Assembly (NCBI GenBank): GCA_030549495.1
Contig: JAUIRK010000474.1
Span: 1 to 64,000, forward strand
Length of the DNA: 64,000 nt
Reading direction: 5' to 3'
DNA from: Nectonema munidae
Taxonomy: Eukaryota > Nematomorpha > Nectonematoida > Nectonematidae
Positions 47,225 to 59,244 of this stretch are shown piece by piece. How positions within the stretch are numbered: the first letter of the stretch is position 1; every line of letters begins with the position of its first letter. The position numbers and the translations under genes were made by a program. A model generated the notes under the pieces. The model had not been told where the DNA came from, made no database searches, and saw nothing but the letters and a program-made list of their open reading frames with translations.

Positions 47225-49159
47225 GTAATCGCCTTTTTCTTTCCGCCTTGTCCACATAACTTCATTTTTCCATGCTACACCAAATCAAGAAAAGTTGAGG
47301 GTTAAATGAAACTGAGTATTTGCGCATCGCAGCCTTTTCGTTATGACCACCGCTGAAAAATATCAAGACTACCGTCATCTCCGATTTATAGAGTATTTGA
47401 GATTTTTTAGGAGCGTACAATTTCCCATAAAAGTAGTTGTATCTAATGCTAATATGTATTTCAGTTTTAACTAATTTTTTTGTATTAACCCATTAAGTCC
47501 CATAGAAATCAGACGATATTTAAAAAACGCAGACGATTTATATTCAAAGTCATTGAAAAAAGCAGACGAAGGTGAAATTACTTATGTTCCCAAATGGGAA
47601 CATTGGGATTTAATGGGTTAAATGATATGCAAAAGTTAAATTCTCTGACTTTTAAGCTATGGAAAACTGGTCATCTCTGATGGAAAATCTCATAAATGAT
47701 TCCTAGCCGAAACACTCACGAGATTTAAAAGAACCTTCACCTCGTGCAGCCCGCTTTATATTTTACCGTTGTATATTTTACGTTTACTGCTATTTTCTAA
47801 TTTTTGAAAGGCAAAAGGCTTTGAAAGGTTTTTTAGGTTTGGATTCACCTCTAGTGCTGCTTTACCACTACAAAGTAAGAAAAAATATGCCAATTTTTTT
47901 GAATGTGAGTAAATTGCTCTGCGATGTGTTTGTAGTTTTCCAGACCTGAACTAAAGTAATCATGATGTTGATGCATTTCACCTCCTTACTCAACAGTCTG
48001 ATACGTTACGTATTTCTACAAATTTTCTGCAGCCGTATGCACTTTTTCGTTCTTTAGATTTTGATTTTGTCTGGCCTTTTCTGTAGTTTCAAATATACGT
48101 TCTCCATCATAAAATTTAGAGAAAATTTGGTTTTAAACGAAAGCACAAGTGTATTTTCAAAACAATTTGATGAAAATATCCTACACAACATTTTTTTTAC
48201 CTTTGGAAGTTTATTCTGATGGCCGATTTGCTTGAAAATGTGCATATCGACTAAAATTTCCTTTCATTTTCACATATATATTAAAATTAAAAATAGGATA
48301 CATTTTATCTTTCAATTTTTTTGATAAATATAAAAGTAAATTTTATTTTTTTTTGTTTCTATCCTATATAAAATAATTGAGAGAGGAATGTGAAAAATTT
48401 TAATCGAACATTATATATGCAAATGAAATTGTGAGTATATTTGTATACATAAAGTGAATAAAGGGCTTGTTAGAAAAAAAAGAAGCTTTTGAGATGGGCA
48501 CCCTTTTTTAAAAAAGTGCTAAAAAGTTGTCGTAAGTTCATTTTTCTTTAAATTTGTTCATGACTTTTACATTCAAATTGGAAAAGGTGTTTCAAAATGT
48601 GAACAATTTAAAAAATGAAAAATACAAAATTAGCGAGAAAATTAAAAATTTTAATTCATCACGACTAACTTTTACATCACTTTACTTTTATTAATAACGT
48701 GTGTATCAAAAAGGTAAAATCGTAATTCTCGTAAAATGTGCTCTAGAGTCTAGAGTCTAGATTACAATGAAATAAATACCTTCACTTTGTTCCTTTAATG
48801 TATTACTACTGCCATATAGATTTTCGGTATTGAAGCCAACTAATTCTTTGAAAGAATGGACTGTAATATAATTGGAGTATTCCTTGCCATTTAAATTTGA
48901 ATATTCTGTTAATCCACATGACGTATTTGGATTCAATATGTAGTATTGCTTATGATAAAATCAGAAATAGGAACAAACTAAAAGAAAAAAGATAGAGAAA
49001 TAACGGAGCTGATATCTACAAAGAGTAGAGAGGGCTGTTTTAAGCAACGCTTGTTACCTTTATTCAGACAAAGAAATCCTCCCTTAATAATAAGCTTTGG
49101 CTGCGTGACTGTATGCAAGCATAGTTCTTGTTTTTTCTATTTTTTTATGTTGTTTTTAG
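47225..49159 (+). other. GCN1 intron 3
   Basis: It starts GTAATC and ends TGTTTTTAG. It holds a piggyBac-type MITE (47,489-47,617). The rest is AT-rich, with no domain-bearing frames. Confidence 0.82.
47489..47617. mobile_element. piggyBac-like MITE with TTAA duplication
   Basis: TTAA (47,485-47,488) is followed by CCCATTAAGTCCCA, and the other end is TGGGATTTAATGGG followed by TTAA (47,618-47,621). The TTAA target and the 14-base near-perfect inverted repeats starting CCC are diagnostic. It is 129 bp with an inner palindrome TGTTCCCAAATGGGAACA. Its ends differ from the CCCTATTAGTG family at 12.9 and 26.8 kb. Confidence 0.88.
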
Positions 49160-49277
49160 CACCTCTCAACGGATTCATCTGATGAAGTTACTCTCTTAAT
49201 TAGCAATTCACTCAAGGTCACTCTTAAGTCCTTTGAGTCCTCTATGAAAAGTACCTCTTCCAGTTCCTATTTGCCAG
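49160..49277 (+). CDS. GCN1: GCN1, exon 4
   Basis: A small exon, 39 codons plus one base: HLSTDSSDEVTLLISNSLK through SSSSYLP. It aligns with vertebrate KLDAGNQLALIEELHKEIRL through GFCLP with almost the same length. Acceptor TGTTTTTAG, donor TTGCCAG|GTTTGC. The serine-rich tail replaces the vertebrate loop. It was found by splice phase and alignment only. Confidence 0.85.
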
Positions 49278-52200
49278 GTTTGCTAAGTTTACATTCCTTC
49301 ATTACCACAAATTTCTCGTGTATTTTTTGTTTTGGACTCTTCTGAAATGCTTTCTTTCTCATAAAATCACACTGTGACTTATGATAAATGTTCTATCAAA
49401 ATATGCACGGGCTTATTTTTGAAGTAGGTGTTTATATTTAATGTAAATCACCACTCTCTAAATCATGAATTCCAGCTCCACTACATTTCCTGAGCCATTC
49501 GGACAGCCAATTTAGTTGTTGTTGAACGAAATTTATTTACCATATAATCTGTTCGTAGTGCATTGGAAACGCATTCATCAGCACTCATCTGATATCTTTC
49601 CCATTTTTCTTTATATTTTGCCATTTGAATTAAATGGTTAAAAAACTTTGAACTTTCCCTCATTGAGCAGGTAATCGTGTCGATCATATTAAAAAAACTT
49701 TTGTTCTTTCGAAAATAGTGTGAATAAATCATTGGATGATACAACTCTTCACAATTGTTTTTCCTCTCAGTGTGCCAAACGATACGATAACTTCCAAAAA
49801 AGTTGAGTACTAGTGCTTCAAAAAATCGTCAAATTTTTAAAAATTTGTCTGTACAAAATCAATTGAGAAAAAATTCATATAAAAAAACTAAAGTATAAAG
49901 GGAATAAGATTATCAATTGGAATTAAAGGAGAAAAGTTTATTATTTCTAACAAATTTCAAATCAAGTAAAGAAAAATGTCACAAAATAAAATAAACTTTT
50001 GTCTAGAGCGGTGTTTCTCAACGTTTTTTAATTTTCTGTGCATCCCTTATTTTTATTGCTACCAATTTTATTTATCAAAAAGTAACGCGTTCTTAACCAC
50101 CATTTTTTTTTCATTTAGTCTGTTTGATTTTTTGAATGAAGATAAAGAACACGACTGAACGCCTTAAAATTAACACTTAAAAATAAATTATATTGTAATC
50201 ACCTTTAGTATCAAACCTGATTCAACAAAATTTGAAATTTTATTCAATAAATATTTAAATTGTATTTTTAATATGGACTCTTTGCAAAATTTGATGGAGT
50301 CCAAATTTTAAATATTCTTATATGGACCCATCTAAAATTTTATGGACGGCTTGAGGCTCTACGTGGAAAATTCGACTACTGTAATTTGTGGTAGGACATT
50401 TTCAGCTTCCAACTTATTTATGACTATATTGTAGATAGAAACAAAAATGTGATAAAATAATGTTATGCGGAGCTAAACTACTTGTTAGATCTGGTATAGC
50501 AATCCAAAATTTAAAACATTTTGGAATAAAATATTTTAATTTTATTAAAAGAATAGCTATATGGATATAAAAAAATTTCTTAATAAATTTCCCATTTCAA
50601 CTTTAGATTATTATTAAATGTTTAACACAGCGTTTCATTGCTTCATTGCTTTTCAAATCTCATGCGCTTTCTTTTCAGTTGGTTCAATTTTGGGGGTGAA
50701 CGGTTCTTTGTGCCACGGAATATCCATCGGTGCATCATCGAAATAGGATTTGAACTCAATGTAGATATTGTTGAAATGTCTAGTGTAACAATCTTTGATG
50801 GCGACGGGAAGCTCAATCCTCTGTTTCTGCAGGTGTTCGTTCAAGAAAGGAAACGAAACAGTGGACCCAGTCTTTATTCCTGCCTGCCAGACTTCCATTC
50901 TCGCAAGCTTGTCTTCAACGTCACTGACTGTCATATCACGCCCTCGAAAGGTCTAGTTCATTTCGTTGAGTCGGCCAAATATACTCACCAGTTAGGTGAG
51001 CCTCATGACGAACTGTTTATTGTTGAAGTGGACATGAGGGTTGTTTTCTTCGTCTGTCAGAGAGATTTCCACCTCAACACGGAGTTAATTCAGCCGAGAG
51101 GGGCATTTTCCCCTCGATAGCCAACGGAATTTGGTGTGGAACAGAAGTCCAACATGTTCAGCTTCAATTTCGGTGGCCAGCAATTGGAAGAGACGGTGAT
51201 TTTTGGCCTTCGCATGAATGGAGTTGATCACTTTGACCGCGACGTCCATGACTTCCAACAAATGAGGCGGAAGATTCTTTGACGCAAGAACGATCGGTGT
51301 AGCGAACAGTGAGAGCACTTCAAATTGCGCTATTCTTTCTTCACAAGTGTGACGAACCCTTCTCTGACTCCGACAATCGCTGAAGCACCAACAGTACAAA
51401 CATGCTTCTAATTCTGCCAACCGTGTCCGTTTGACTCAAACAGAGTCCACAATAGTTTTCATTTTTGCCGTTGTTGTTGTGGTTTGTAGGGTATTTCAGA
51501 ACAAGGACTTCCTTCATTTTTCCCTTTCTCTCGTAGCGAGCGAAGTCCATCAACAGATGGCGGTGTCGGTAGTTTTATCTAATTGAAAGTTAGCCTGGAG
51601 CGTGCTTTATTTGATATCGAAGCAAACTTGACCGTACACATCAGTGGCCATGTCGTCAATACGTCATCGGATCGTGCCATTAGAGAGCAAATCTTCTTTT
51701 GCCTCTGGTTGGATCATCAATTCTTCTATTTTTGCTTGATAAGATCCTCAGTAATAGTGTGCGGCTTCTTGCACTACGTAATTCGAAATGACACATCGTA
51801 GCGTCATTGCTTCACAGTCTTTCCGTGATCGTTTCTCAGACAGAGCGTCTGTATTACCTTCTTTCCTTCTTTCTGAGATATATCTTGTCACTACGTTTTG
51901 AAAGATTGGAACGACGTAGTGGCGCATTTGACATGATGACCGGGCAGTAAATCATTGCGCGTAATCCACGCCTCCTCCACTTGCATTCGTCAATCCAAAC
52001 TTCACATAACTGTCAATCTATTTTGAACCTTCGACATCTGGGAAAAATTGCAACTACCAAATAGAACTTCAAGGTTGAAAACAACGTTTATAAAAGTGCT
52101 CTGAAGGGAATGAGAAGAAAGGAAGAAGAAATAAAACGAAGGAGGAAAAGATTAGAAAAGAAAAGAAGGGAAGGATTCAAATAAGAATTACTAGAATAAT

Positions 52201-53841
52201 ATTCGGCTATCATATTATTTCGAACTTTAAAATGCTTGTTTCTTTCCTTCAGTTTAGGATCGCCAATCTAAACAACATAATCAGCGCCACGTGCACTGAA
52301 CAAATGAGTACTATCACCTAACTTTACCATTGGTCGAATATTGAATATACAAATTTTGCGAAAAAATTATCCTAATTGCTAACTTTTTTCTTAGCATTGC
52401 TTTACTATGATTCTTATGTGAGCTCCATTTCACTGGCTTTCTATTGAGAAACGCTCGTTTAGCACTTGTTGAAATTTTGGCGTTTGGCGAGAAACATAAG
52501 ATCGTGTAAAGTCCTATCTTAGTAATTTATAATTAGATCTATGTGTAAGTGTAGTTTCGGCAATAATGAAGTTTCCTTCACTAGGACACTTGATTCACGA
52601 ATGTTTAGATATGTTATAGTGATTGTAACAAGCACCCGGAACATGCGAGTTTTCCAAAATTAAAAAAACCAATCTCTTGATTTCCCTTAATTTCTTTATT
52701 TATATACTTTCCATGTTCTGTGTGGAAAATGTAAATAGTTCACCCATAAATTAATTAAAAGAAAATTAAAATAAATTTCAAAAAGTAATAAAATTCTCTT
52801 GTGCCCAATAAATTATATTACTTTCTGTGTGGAAAGCTGAAATTTTTTGTTCTTTTCCACACAATGCCTTATCTGTCTATTCAACGAAATCTGAACTTTT
52901 GGTTAACGGTTTACCATGTTGAAATAACAAACGTATTCAAAAATATAAATTTTAATGTCCTTTTGCTATGGCGTTATTAAAGTTTAAGAAGGATAGTGAA
53001 GATCTAAGCGAGGCCTGCTCAAACTTTTCTACCCATTTTCTAATTCAAAAAATATCATCAGCAGATATGTTTTCGCGCGCTTGTACCTATTTGTCAATAT
53101 TAAAACATTTTGCTCACCTGCTCAGTAGCAGACAAAGTGAATTTAATGCAATGTAGTGAGAATTTTCGTTAATTTTTTGTATTTTTGTACCATTTCCATT
53201 ATTTGAAATATGAATATATTATTTTAGCCAACCCTTTTTCACTTTGTCCAATTAGATTTGCATATCGCAATTGTTGAGAATTCGTGTTGTTTATTAAGTT
53301 GTGCTCGCAAATTAGGTCATCCAAAACGACTCCCAAGCTTCTTCGTGTTTTTCTTTGGATAGAAAGAATTTGGCAGTCATTGAAAATATCTTCCCATGTC
53401 TATGATAAATCCATCTAAAGCGCATTATTTTTTACACTAATTTTAGAGAAATTGATACAGTTTTGAGACATAGTTTTGATATTTTGAAATTTGAGCTATA
53501 TCTAGACCGAGCATATTTTATAGTAACAAAAACAGAAAGATTTTACACATTCCATGAAAAACAGTTGAATGTAAATTCAAAAATAAAATTAATTGTATGC
53601 ATACTGATAAAAAAAATATACTAATTCACGTAATTCTAAAAAACCGGACATTTATTAAAACGACGGGACAAAAACGGTACCCAGTCTGCTCATACTAACT
53701 ATAACATGGCAGAATGGAAACATTTATAAAGGCGGAAAAATAAGAGGTTCTTTTGACTTTTAGAACAGACTAAAGATCTCATTTTTTGTAAAATGTATAC
53801 AGGAATGCGCTATGTCCAAAATGAGTGTTTAATTTTTTTAG
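49278..53841 (+). other. GCN1 intron 4
   Basis: It starts GTTTGC and ends AATTTTTTTAG. It contains a minus-strand hAT relic (about 50,640-51,800). A terminus-like string AGCGGTGTTTCTCAACG (about 50,007) and a weak partner near 50,350 may mark a further hAT MITE but could not be confirmed. Minus-strand frame 49,481-49,744 and + frame 52,968-53,156 have no recognised domain. Confidence 0.82.
50640..51800 (-). mobile_element. hAT transposase relic, ZBED5/FAM200-like, in GCN1 intron 4
   Basis: The minus-strand pieces run in transposase order: RIDDMATDVYGQVC (about 51,640) with TLQANFQLD after it, then ASKNLPPHLLEVMDVAVKVI (about 51,270), AEHVGLLFHTKFRWLSRGKC (about 51,120), and, at 50,934-50,653, EVWQAGIKTGSTVSFPFLNE and PFTPKIE-type text. 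This is the ZBED5/FAM200/GTF2IRD2 branch of hAT proteins. Its base composition is visibly richer in GC than the surrounding intron, suggesting a more recent arrival than most relics here. Stops and frame changes are present. The BED finger and C-terminal dimerisation motif were not found. Confidence 0.8.
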
Positions 53842-54089
53842 GTTTGAGTTGCGAGATGGGAGTGAAGCCAATTTTCTCATTTTACTTCTCCACCCTCATG
53901 AACATTCAATCCAAGTTCAAAGAACAGGCCTCCTCTTCAGTTTTCCATTTGGTGAATGCGTGTGACCCTGTTGCTCTTCAAACCTTGCACTTCTTTGTGG
54001 CGGGCAGTTTGCTTCGCTTAACCAACGCTCGCTACGTTGACTCCGTCAAGGCTAACATTCTTTCCTCATTCATCTCCTTGTTCTCCAAG
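53842..54089 (+). CDS. GCN1: GCN1, exon 5
   Basis: It completes a glycine codon with exon 4 and continues LSCEMGVKPIFSFYFSTLMN, ending NILSSFISLFSK. It aligns without gaps to vertebrate GFCLPKKGVTSILPVLREGV onward, including SLLRLTNARYVDSVKANILS against PLIRILGDRFSWNVKAALLE. Acceptor AATTTTTTTAG, donor TCCAAG|GTTTCT, ending in phase 0. It has higher GC than the flanking introns, as expected for coding sequence. Confidence 0.93.
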
Positions 54090-55605
54090 GTTTCTTACCT
54101 TTTTAACATCATTCATTCATCTAACATTTCCCCTTTGACGATGTTTGCTGCCGTGGATATTTTTCTTCCAGGGATTTATCAATTTTCCATTTAATTGCGT
54201 TTATTTTTATTTGATAAATTGATTTTATCGTCAAAAGTACATTACTCTAAGAATGGCTTTCTGCATTTTTAATACTTTCTTACTCTATGCTAACACCATA
54301 CGTAATAAATCAATATCATTAATGGCACTTTCATTGTATTCATCCTAATTAGAATTCTTTCAATCGGAAAATATATGTTTCTAAAATGAGCTTTAATCAA
54401 AATCAAATTCCTGTTCCTCATAAAAGCTATCAGAATTTCTTTCAAAACTTCTACGTTAACTTTTAATCGTATGAAGTATAAAGATAAAATTTTTATTTCT
54501 CTCAGATTCGCGTATAAGAATGTCAACTGTGCATTTACTAAACACGAGAACTTACTTAATCCGTTCACGCTAAAATGTAGAGATGTATTGATTAATCGGC
54601 AATATCGGCTTTTTGCTTCGGATTAATCGGTATTTAGCTTCCTGATTAAGAGATTTTCTGATTTATCTACTTTTCTAAGACTTTTTCTCCAAGAATAATA
54701 TTTTTAATTATGATATTAAAAGACATTCACATTAATTTTTTTTAAATAATTTTGTAAGAAATGGAAAAAACGTTCGAAAAATTTTCTCCTACGTTCTCTC
54801 ACCTGATGATGAGACCAATGATCCTAAGATATAAAAAAACAATTAATTTTATTATAATTTAAGTTAATTTATATGCTTGAATAAGTAACAAAAATTTTTT
54901 TTTAAGAAAAAAATTAAGAAAATACTTTAAAAACGACAAATATAAAATAAAATTATAGAAAGCTTAAAAATCAAAATAATTAAAATCAAATAGAAAGTAT
55001 ACGCCAAGAATTTTATGAAATTTGAAGAAAAAGAATCAAGCAAAAATTTATAATTTTGAAAAGTTGTGAATTATTATTATAAAAAAAATTTTAAAATAAC
55101 ATTTTTTAAAGATTTTTCCAAGCCAAAATTTTAAAGATATTATTTATGCTAAATCCTAACCAAGGAGATTCCAAGTTGCAAAAATGAATAAGCGGCTGCT
55201 AAATTTCTCATTGGTGCATATCTATACTAAAACGTATCAATTCAAACCTGAATTCATAGTTCGTGCACGAGCAAGCTTGATTCTCTTCGTATTTAATAAA
55301 ATGTATTGATTTTAATAAATTATTGATTTTCAACAATAAAAGGAATTCTTTTAATTATTCTGACTTGTTTTTATGCTAACTAGCTAGCCAGCTGCCTAAT
55401 TAACAACTAATTAAATAATTTTCTTACCGACATTTATAACATACCCTGCTTTTAGTTGCGGTTTTTTCCATTTTTAAAGTGATTGGGGTTTGTCCTTTGT
55501 GTTATTGTTCGTTCACAGTGGATATAACAGCTTAATATTTTTTTTATTGAATCTTCGTCTGGGTGGTTTAGAAGAAAGATTTACCATTTATTACTTTTCT
55601 TTAAG
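54090..55605 (+). other. GCN1 intron 5
   Basis: It starts GTTTCT and ends CTTTTCTTTAAG. It contains a hAT-like MITE (54,578-55,226). Nothing else was recognised. Confidence 0.85.
54578..55226. mobile_element. hAT-like non-autonomous element in GCN1 intron 5
   Basis: The left end TAGAGATGTATTGATTAATC and the complement of the right end, TAGATATGCACCAATGAG, share the TAGRGATGYA pattern of one group of hAT termini. Flanks are CTAAAATG (54,570-54,577) and CTAAAACG (55,227-55,234), an 8-bp duplication with one mismatch. Near the left end, ATCGGCAATATCGGC and ATTAATCGG repeats occur. It is 649 bp and non-coding. Confidence 0.7.
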
Positions 55606-55808
55606 CTTGAAAATATTTTAAAATCTTTCATTCCTCAAATTGAAAGTATTTTCGTCAAAAATTTGGCACAAACAGATCCCCAAATTCGCTTACTCGCTTC
55701 CCAAGGCTTGGCTAAAGTTTACGAAGTTCAAAATGACGAAAAAAGAATTAACAAGTGTCCAATTGATGTATTCTCTCGCATTGAAAGGAGTAGAGAAGAT
55801 GATATCAA
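55606..55808 (+). CDS. GCN1: GCN1, exon 6
   Basis: 67 codons plus two bases: LENILKSFIPQIESIFVKNL and then DPQIRLLASQGLAKVYEVQN, ending ERSREDDI. It aligns with vertebrate GIALKPFLPQLQTTFTKALQ through LKAADALGKL and the PLFTELLNGIRAMEDPGVRD block. Acceptor CTTTAAG, donor ATCAA|GTAAAA. The two spare bases plus the first base of exon 7 make a lysine codon. A longer overlapping frame exists one base over (55,640-55,825), but it does not follow the family. Confidence 0.9.
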
Positions 55809-55899
55809 GTAAAAATAATTTATAAGCTCTTTGTAAACTTGGGTTTCTGAATATACTTTATTTTTTTTTATATTGACTATTCTTTCCAAATGCTAATCA

Positions 55900-56206
55900 G
55901 TTATTTTATTCACGAGTTTATCTTAAATCATTATTTAACGCGGCGTTGTCTTATGGCACTTCTTTAACGAAGGCTCGTTACGAAAGCAATCGAACTGATG
56001 AAGAAGCTACAGATTTAGCTTTTCTTTTTTTTAGATTTCTTGTTTCAATGCTAAAGCTTTTATTGATCTACTCTGCCTATTTTATCGCATATACTGGTTA
56101 ATCAGAAGATCTTCTTACAATATATTCCTTCTTGTTTAGCAAGCGAATATTTATCTTTTATAAATAGATCTGTGCGCTTTTATCTTGACAAATTTATTTC
56201 AATAAG
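55900..56206 (+). pseudogene. Possible decayed duplicate of GCN1 terminal exons
   Basis: After an acceptor-like aatcag (55,900), one frame reads SRVYLKSLFNAALSYG, resembling KSKVYHSLALTAFIIENFG of exon 8. A second frame further on reads LQYIPSCLASEYLSFINR with SVRFYLDKFIS, resembling FIPACFNCSKNFLEKI and NSVKYLTDKNILF of exon 9. It ends in a perfect donor, AATAAG|GTATGT. The frames do not join, and the order conflicts with true exons 7-9 downstream. The similarity is short and judged by eye, so chance remains possible. Confidence 0.3.
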
Positions 56207-56959
56207 GTATGTTTTCTTTGTTTCCAATATGTGGTATAAATATGGATTTCGTATTGATTGTGTAGCAGTGCAGTTACATTTGTAAACGATCAAAGTTTTT
56301 GTCCTAGCAATTAATTTAAAATACTGTCCATCGGTTTTGGAACTGTCAGGCTAATCTTATAATGTTTAATTACTAGGAAAATTTTCAAAAAATTTCTTTT
56401 GCAAACAGCTTTAAGTTGTCAAGAAAAAGAAGAAAAAGATTTATTTGAAGAAAAAAAAGATGTGCTGATAACAAAAATGATTCAAAAATAATAGTAACAA
56501 TACAAACACACAGTTTTTATGATTACAAAATGAAAAAGGTAGAGGCTCATTCATGAATATAATAAAAGTTCTTTTCTTTAATTTTGCGGGATATTCAAAA
56601 GGCCAAGGAGCCGCTATGATGAACAACCCAATAGTAGAACATGAATCAAAAATGCAAAATAAACGTTCAATTCATTATCAGTCCAAAATTGGATATGAAT
56701 GACACAAAGATACAATAAAAACAATATTATGACACAAGGTTAAATACTTCAAAAAGAAATATATAATATATCTACTGAAAAATGCCATCAGAATTCACAC
56801 AATAATAAAATTAACAAAACTAGACATTCAAAGTTTTGAATGAACACACATAACAGTTACTAGAATTGCAAGTAATGTCATATTCTTTGATAAAATAATT
56901 TTTGATTTTCATTTTAAAAGTGCTAATATTGTGAGAGAAAAAAGGTAAATAGATCAAAA

Positions 56960-57535
56960 AATTGTTATAGATAGAAGAGATTTATTGATTGTTTGAAAAG
57001 TTCTTTACTATAAAAAGGTAGAGTACTTTCATTTTTATTGCGTAAATTGTAATTGAAATTTTCACAATTGAATGATAGAAAGTTATCAAAAATCGATGGT
57101 AACCGCCTATTTAAGTATTTTGTATACAAACAAGGAAATGTTATATGTATATAAATCATTTATTTTAAGTATATTGCATGAAAAAAATAATTGACTTGTA
57201 TGACTTAGATAACTAGTATTGTAAATATATCTTATGACTTTTTCTTGAGATCTAACTAAAGAACTAAGATTTTGATGTCTCCAAAAGCAATACAATAATT
57301 AATATGAGGTAAAAAGAAAGATTTAAACATATTAATCTTCATATCATTAAAATTTTCAACAATATTTTTTTTTGATCTCATCAAGCTTTTTTAATAAAAC
57401 AACAAGGCTTTGGAAACACTAGCTTTTGTAGCATCTTTGGATAGCAATGACTTGAGCCCACCAATTCTGGCTGTTGTTAATATATCATTAAAATTATCAT
57501 TTCCATTTACATCTGAATTATCAGAGTAAGTCTTA
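56960..57535 (-). mobile_element. LINE (jockey-like) reverse transcriptase tail
   Basis: The minus-strand readings YCFWRHQNLSSLVRSQEKVI with RYIYNTSYLSHTSQLF, then ILKINDLYTYNISLFVYKIL, and then LNRRLPSIFDNFLSF with NYNLRNKNESTLPF follow the C-terminus of jockey/CR1-type LINE proteins (LQKK..R.I....Y..HT.PLF..L.IL...D.......F.YK...LP..F...F). It has frame changes and stops and no catalytic domain. The element at 57,544-59,489 seems to be inserted in it. Confidence 0.7.
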
Positions 57536-58077
57536 CTTTTAGTCAGGGGCGCACATCCGGGGGGGGGGGCGAAATTGACATTAAATAGAATTTAATTTGA
57601 ATTTAATAGAGATAAAATAAACAAGAATATAATTTTTAATAATTTTACACATATAATAAGCAAAGATGGATGAAACTAATAGCCTATGAGACAATTTGTC
57701 AGAGGGCGAAATGTCTGTCGACCGTTAGTTTAAATAATTTTTTAATTATAAGCGTTGTCTACTTAAACGTTGGCTTTTGCTGCTTATAAAAACTTGAAAA
57801 TATCAAATAAACTCTAATTCTTTATGCCTCCTATTATTTTGAAATTATTCTGAGAACAGACTCGTTTTTTTTATATATAGCTTTATATAAAACCTCCCAA
57901 TGATGCTGGGTTCAATTTTAAAATAGTGAAAATTTTTTATTAGTTTATTTTGTTTCCTTTCTCTCTTTTGTTAATTATGTAGTAAATTTTTCAATTTTGA
58001 GTAAAAGGTAAGGTGCAGCAGGTGTATTTTCATTGACAAGGCACTGATGCTACCGCTTATGTCAAACTATACACAAA

Positions 58078-58165
58078 TTCGTATCGATGAGGAATCGAAT
58101 CCAGAGGCTTCCGTGCTGATTACATCATCTCAACCAACCTGCCATGCCACCCATAGATTATGCTG
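58078..58165 (-). repeat. tRNA-like segment inside the hAT-type element
   Basis: On the minus strand GGCAGGTTGGTTGAGATGAT (A box) is followed about 35 bases on by GGATTCGATTCC (B box). The shorter counterpart at about 15,450-15,510 lacks the B box. Either a SINE was captured, or a tRNA-derived segment belongs to this element family. Confidence 0.55.
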
Positions 58166-58675
58166 TAGGGGATGCCTCAAATTAGTTTTCAAAAACTTAA
58201 GTTATGTTCTAAAATTTTTTGTTTTTGTTGAAGCTCTATAACTTTTTCTGATAGACTTTTTTCCTTAAAAGTTATTATAAAAGGCAAATCATTGCAAAAT
58301 GTTAAAAGTTATTTTACTTTTTGTAGCTTGTATCAATTTAGCTTTTAAACTATTTTTGAATGATGCTGAGTAAAATGAAATAATACGATCTTAATTTTTT
58401 GTTTGCACAATTATAACTTCGTTTTATACCCTTGCCCCTGAATCAATCACATTTTTTCATATAAACATCACAGGTTATCTAGTAGACTCTTTGTCTTTAG
58501 ACTACATTCACTGATATAAAACTATCCAACCTTCAGTTATTTGTTTTCTCTATGAATCAAATATCCTTTCATCAATTCCTGTAATGTGCCTGGTAGACTA
58601 CTTCATTTTTCAAATCAAAAACCCTATTCCACCCCCTAACATTTTTGGATTTTTTTAAACTAGTGTATATTCGAT

Positions 58676-59244
58676 GGTTGTAGGTAAAAATGCCCCCAAT
58701 TAAAAAGTAGGAAAAAATGCCCCCTAATTTTTGATTTTCAGGATTTTTTATAATTATATAAATATTTTTATTTGGTACCGTTTTGAAAGGCTAAATTCCT
58801 AAAATTTCTTAATCTATAGGGTTTTTTCTTTATAAAGTTCTTGAAAACAATAGCAAAGGTGCATATTTGTGGGAATGTGTTCTTAAAATCAGTTAAAATA
58901 CAAATTATATTTAGAAAGTGTTCTGATACACACAAAGTCCAAAAATATTTGCTGTTTTATAAAAAAAATTTTTGTATTTAAAAAATTGTCGTATGCTGAA
59001 TTTTTTAGTTTACTTTAATTAAATTTTAAATGTTTTAAATGAAAAGTTAACTTTTTTTTTACAAAAAATCTTTATTTGACATATCTTTTTTAAAAATTTT
59101 AATTAATAATTTTTTGAAATTTTTTGTGTTGGGGCATTTTTTCCTAATTTAAATTGGGGCATTTTTACTGGGGGCATTTTTTCCTATTTTTTAATTGAGG
59201 GCATTTTTTCCTACATTTTAATTGGGGGCATTTTTTCTGCGCAC
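58676..59244. mobile_element. MULE-like MITE nested in the hAT-type element
   Basis: The left end GGTTGTAGGTAAAAATGCCC and the complement of the right end GTGCGCAGAAAAAATGCCCC continue to match through CCAATTAAAANGTAGGAAAA over about 47 bases. Flanks are TATATTCGAT on both sides (58,666-58,675 and 59,245-59,254), a 9-10 bp duplication. The right half carries four GGGGCATTTTTNCCT-like repeats. The other copy of the host repeat (16,350) lacks this insert. It is 569 bp and non-coding. Confidence 0.85.

Noticed and set aside
46970-47257. 95-codon minus-strand frame
   Set aside because: It is the complement of GCN1 exon 3.
49481-49744. 87-codon minus-strand frame in GCN1 intron 4
   Set aside because: No recognised domain; nearby text shows no splice signals or transposon ends that would support it.
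49998-50370. Possible hAT MITE starting AGCGGTGTTTCTCAACG
   Set aside because: The right terminus and target duplication could not be established.
55640-55825. Frame one base over from GCN1 exon 6, first taken as evidence of a frameshift in the gene
   Set aside because: Reading exon 6 in phase 0 to the donor at 55,809 aligns fully with GCN1 and joins exon 7 in phase, so no frameshift is needed.
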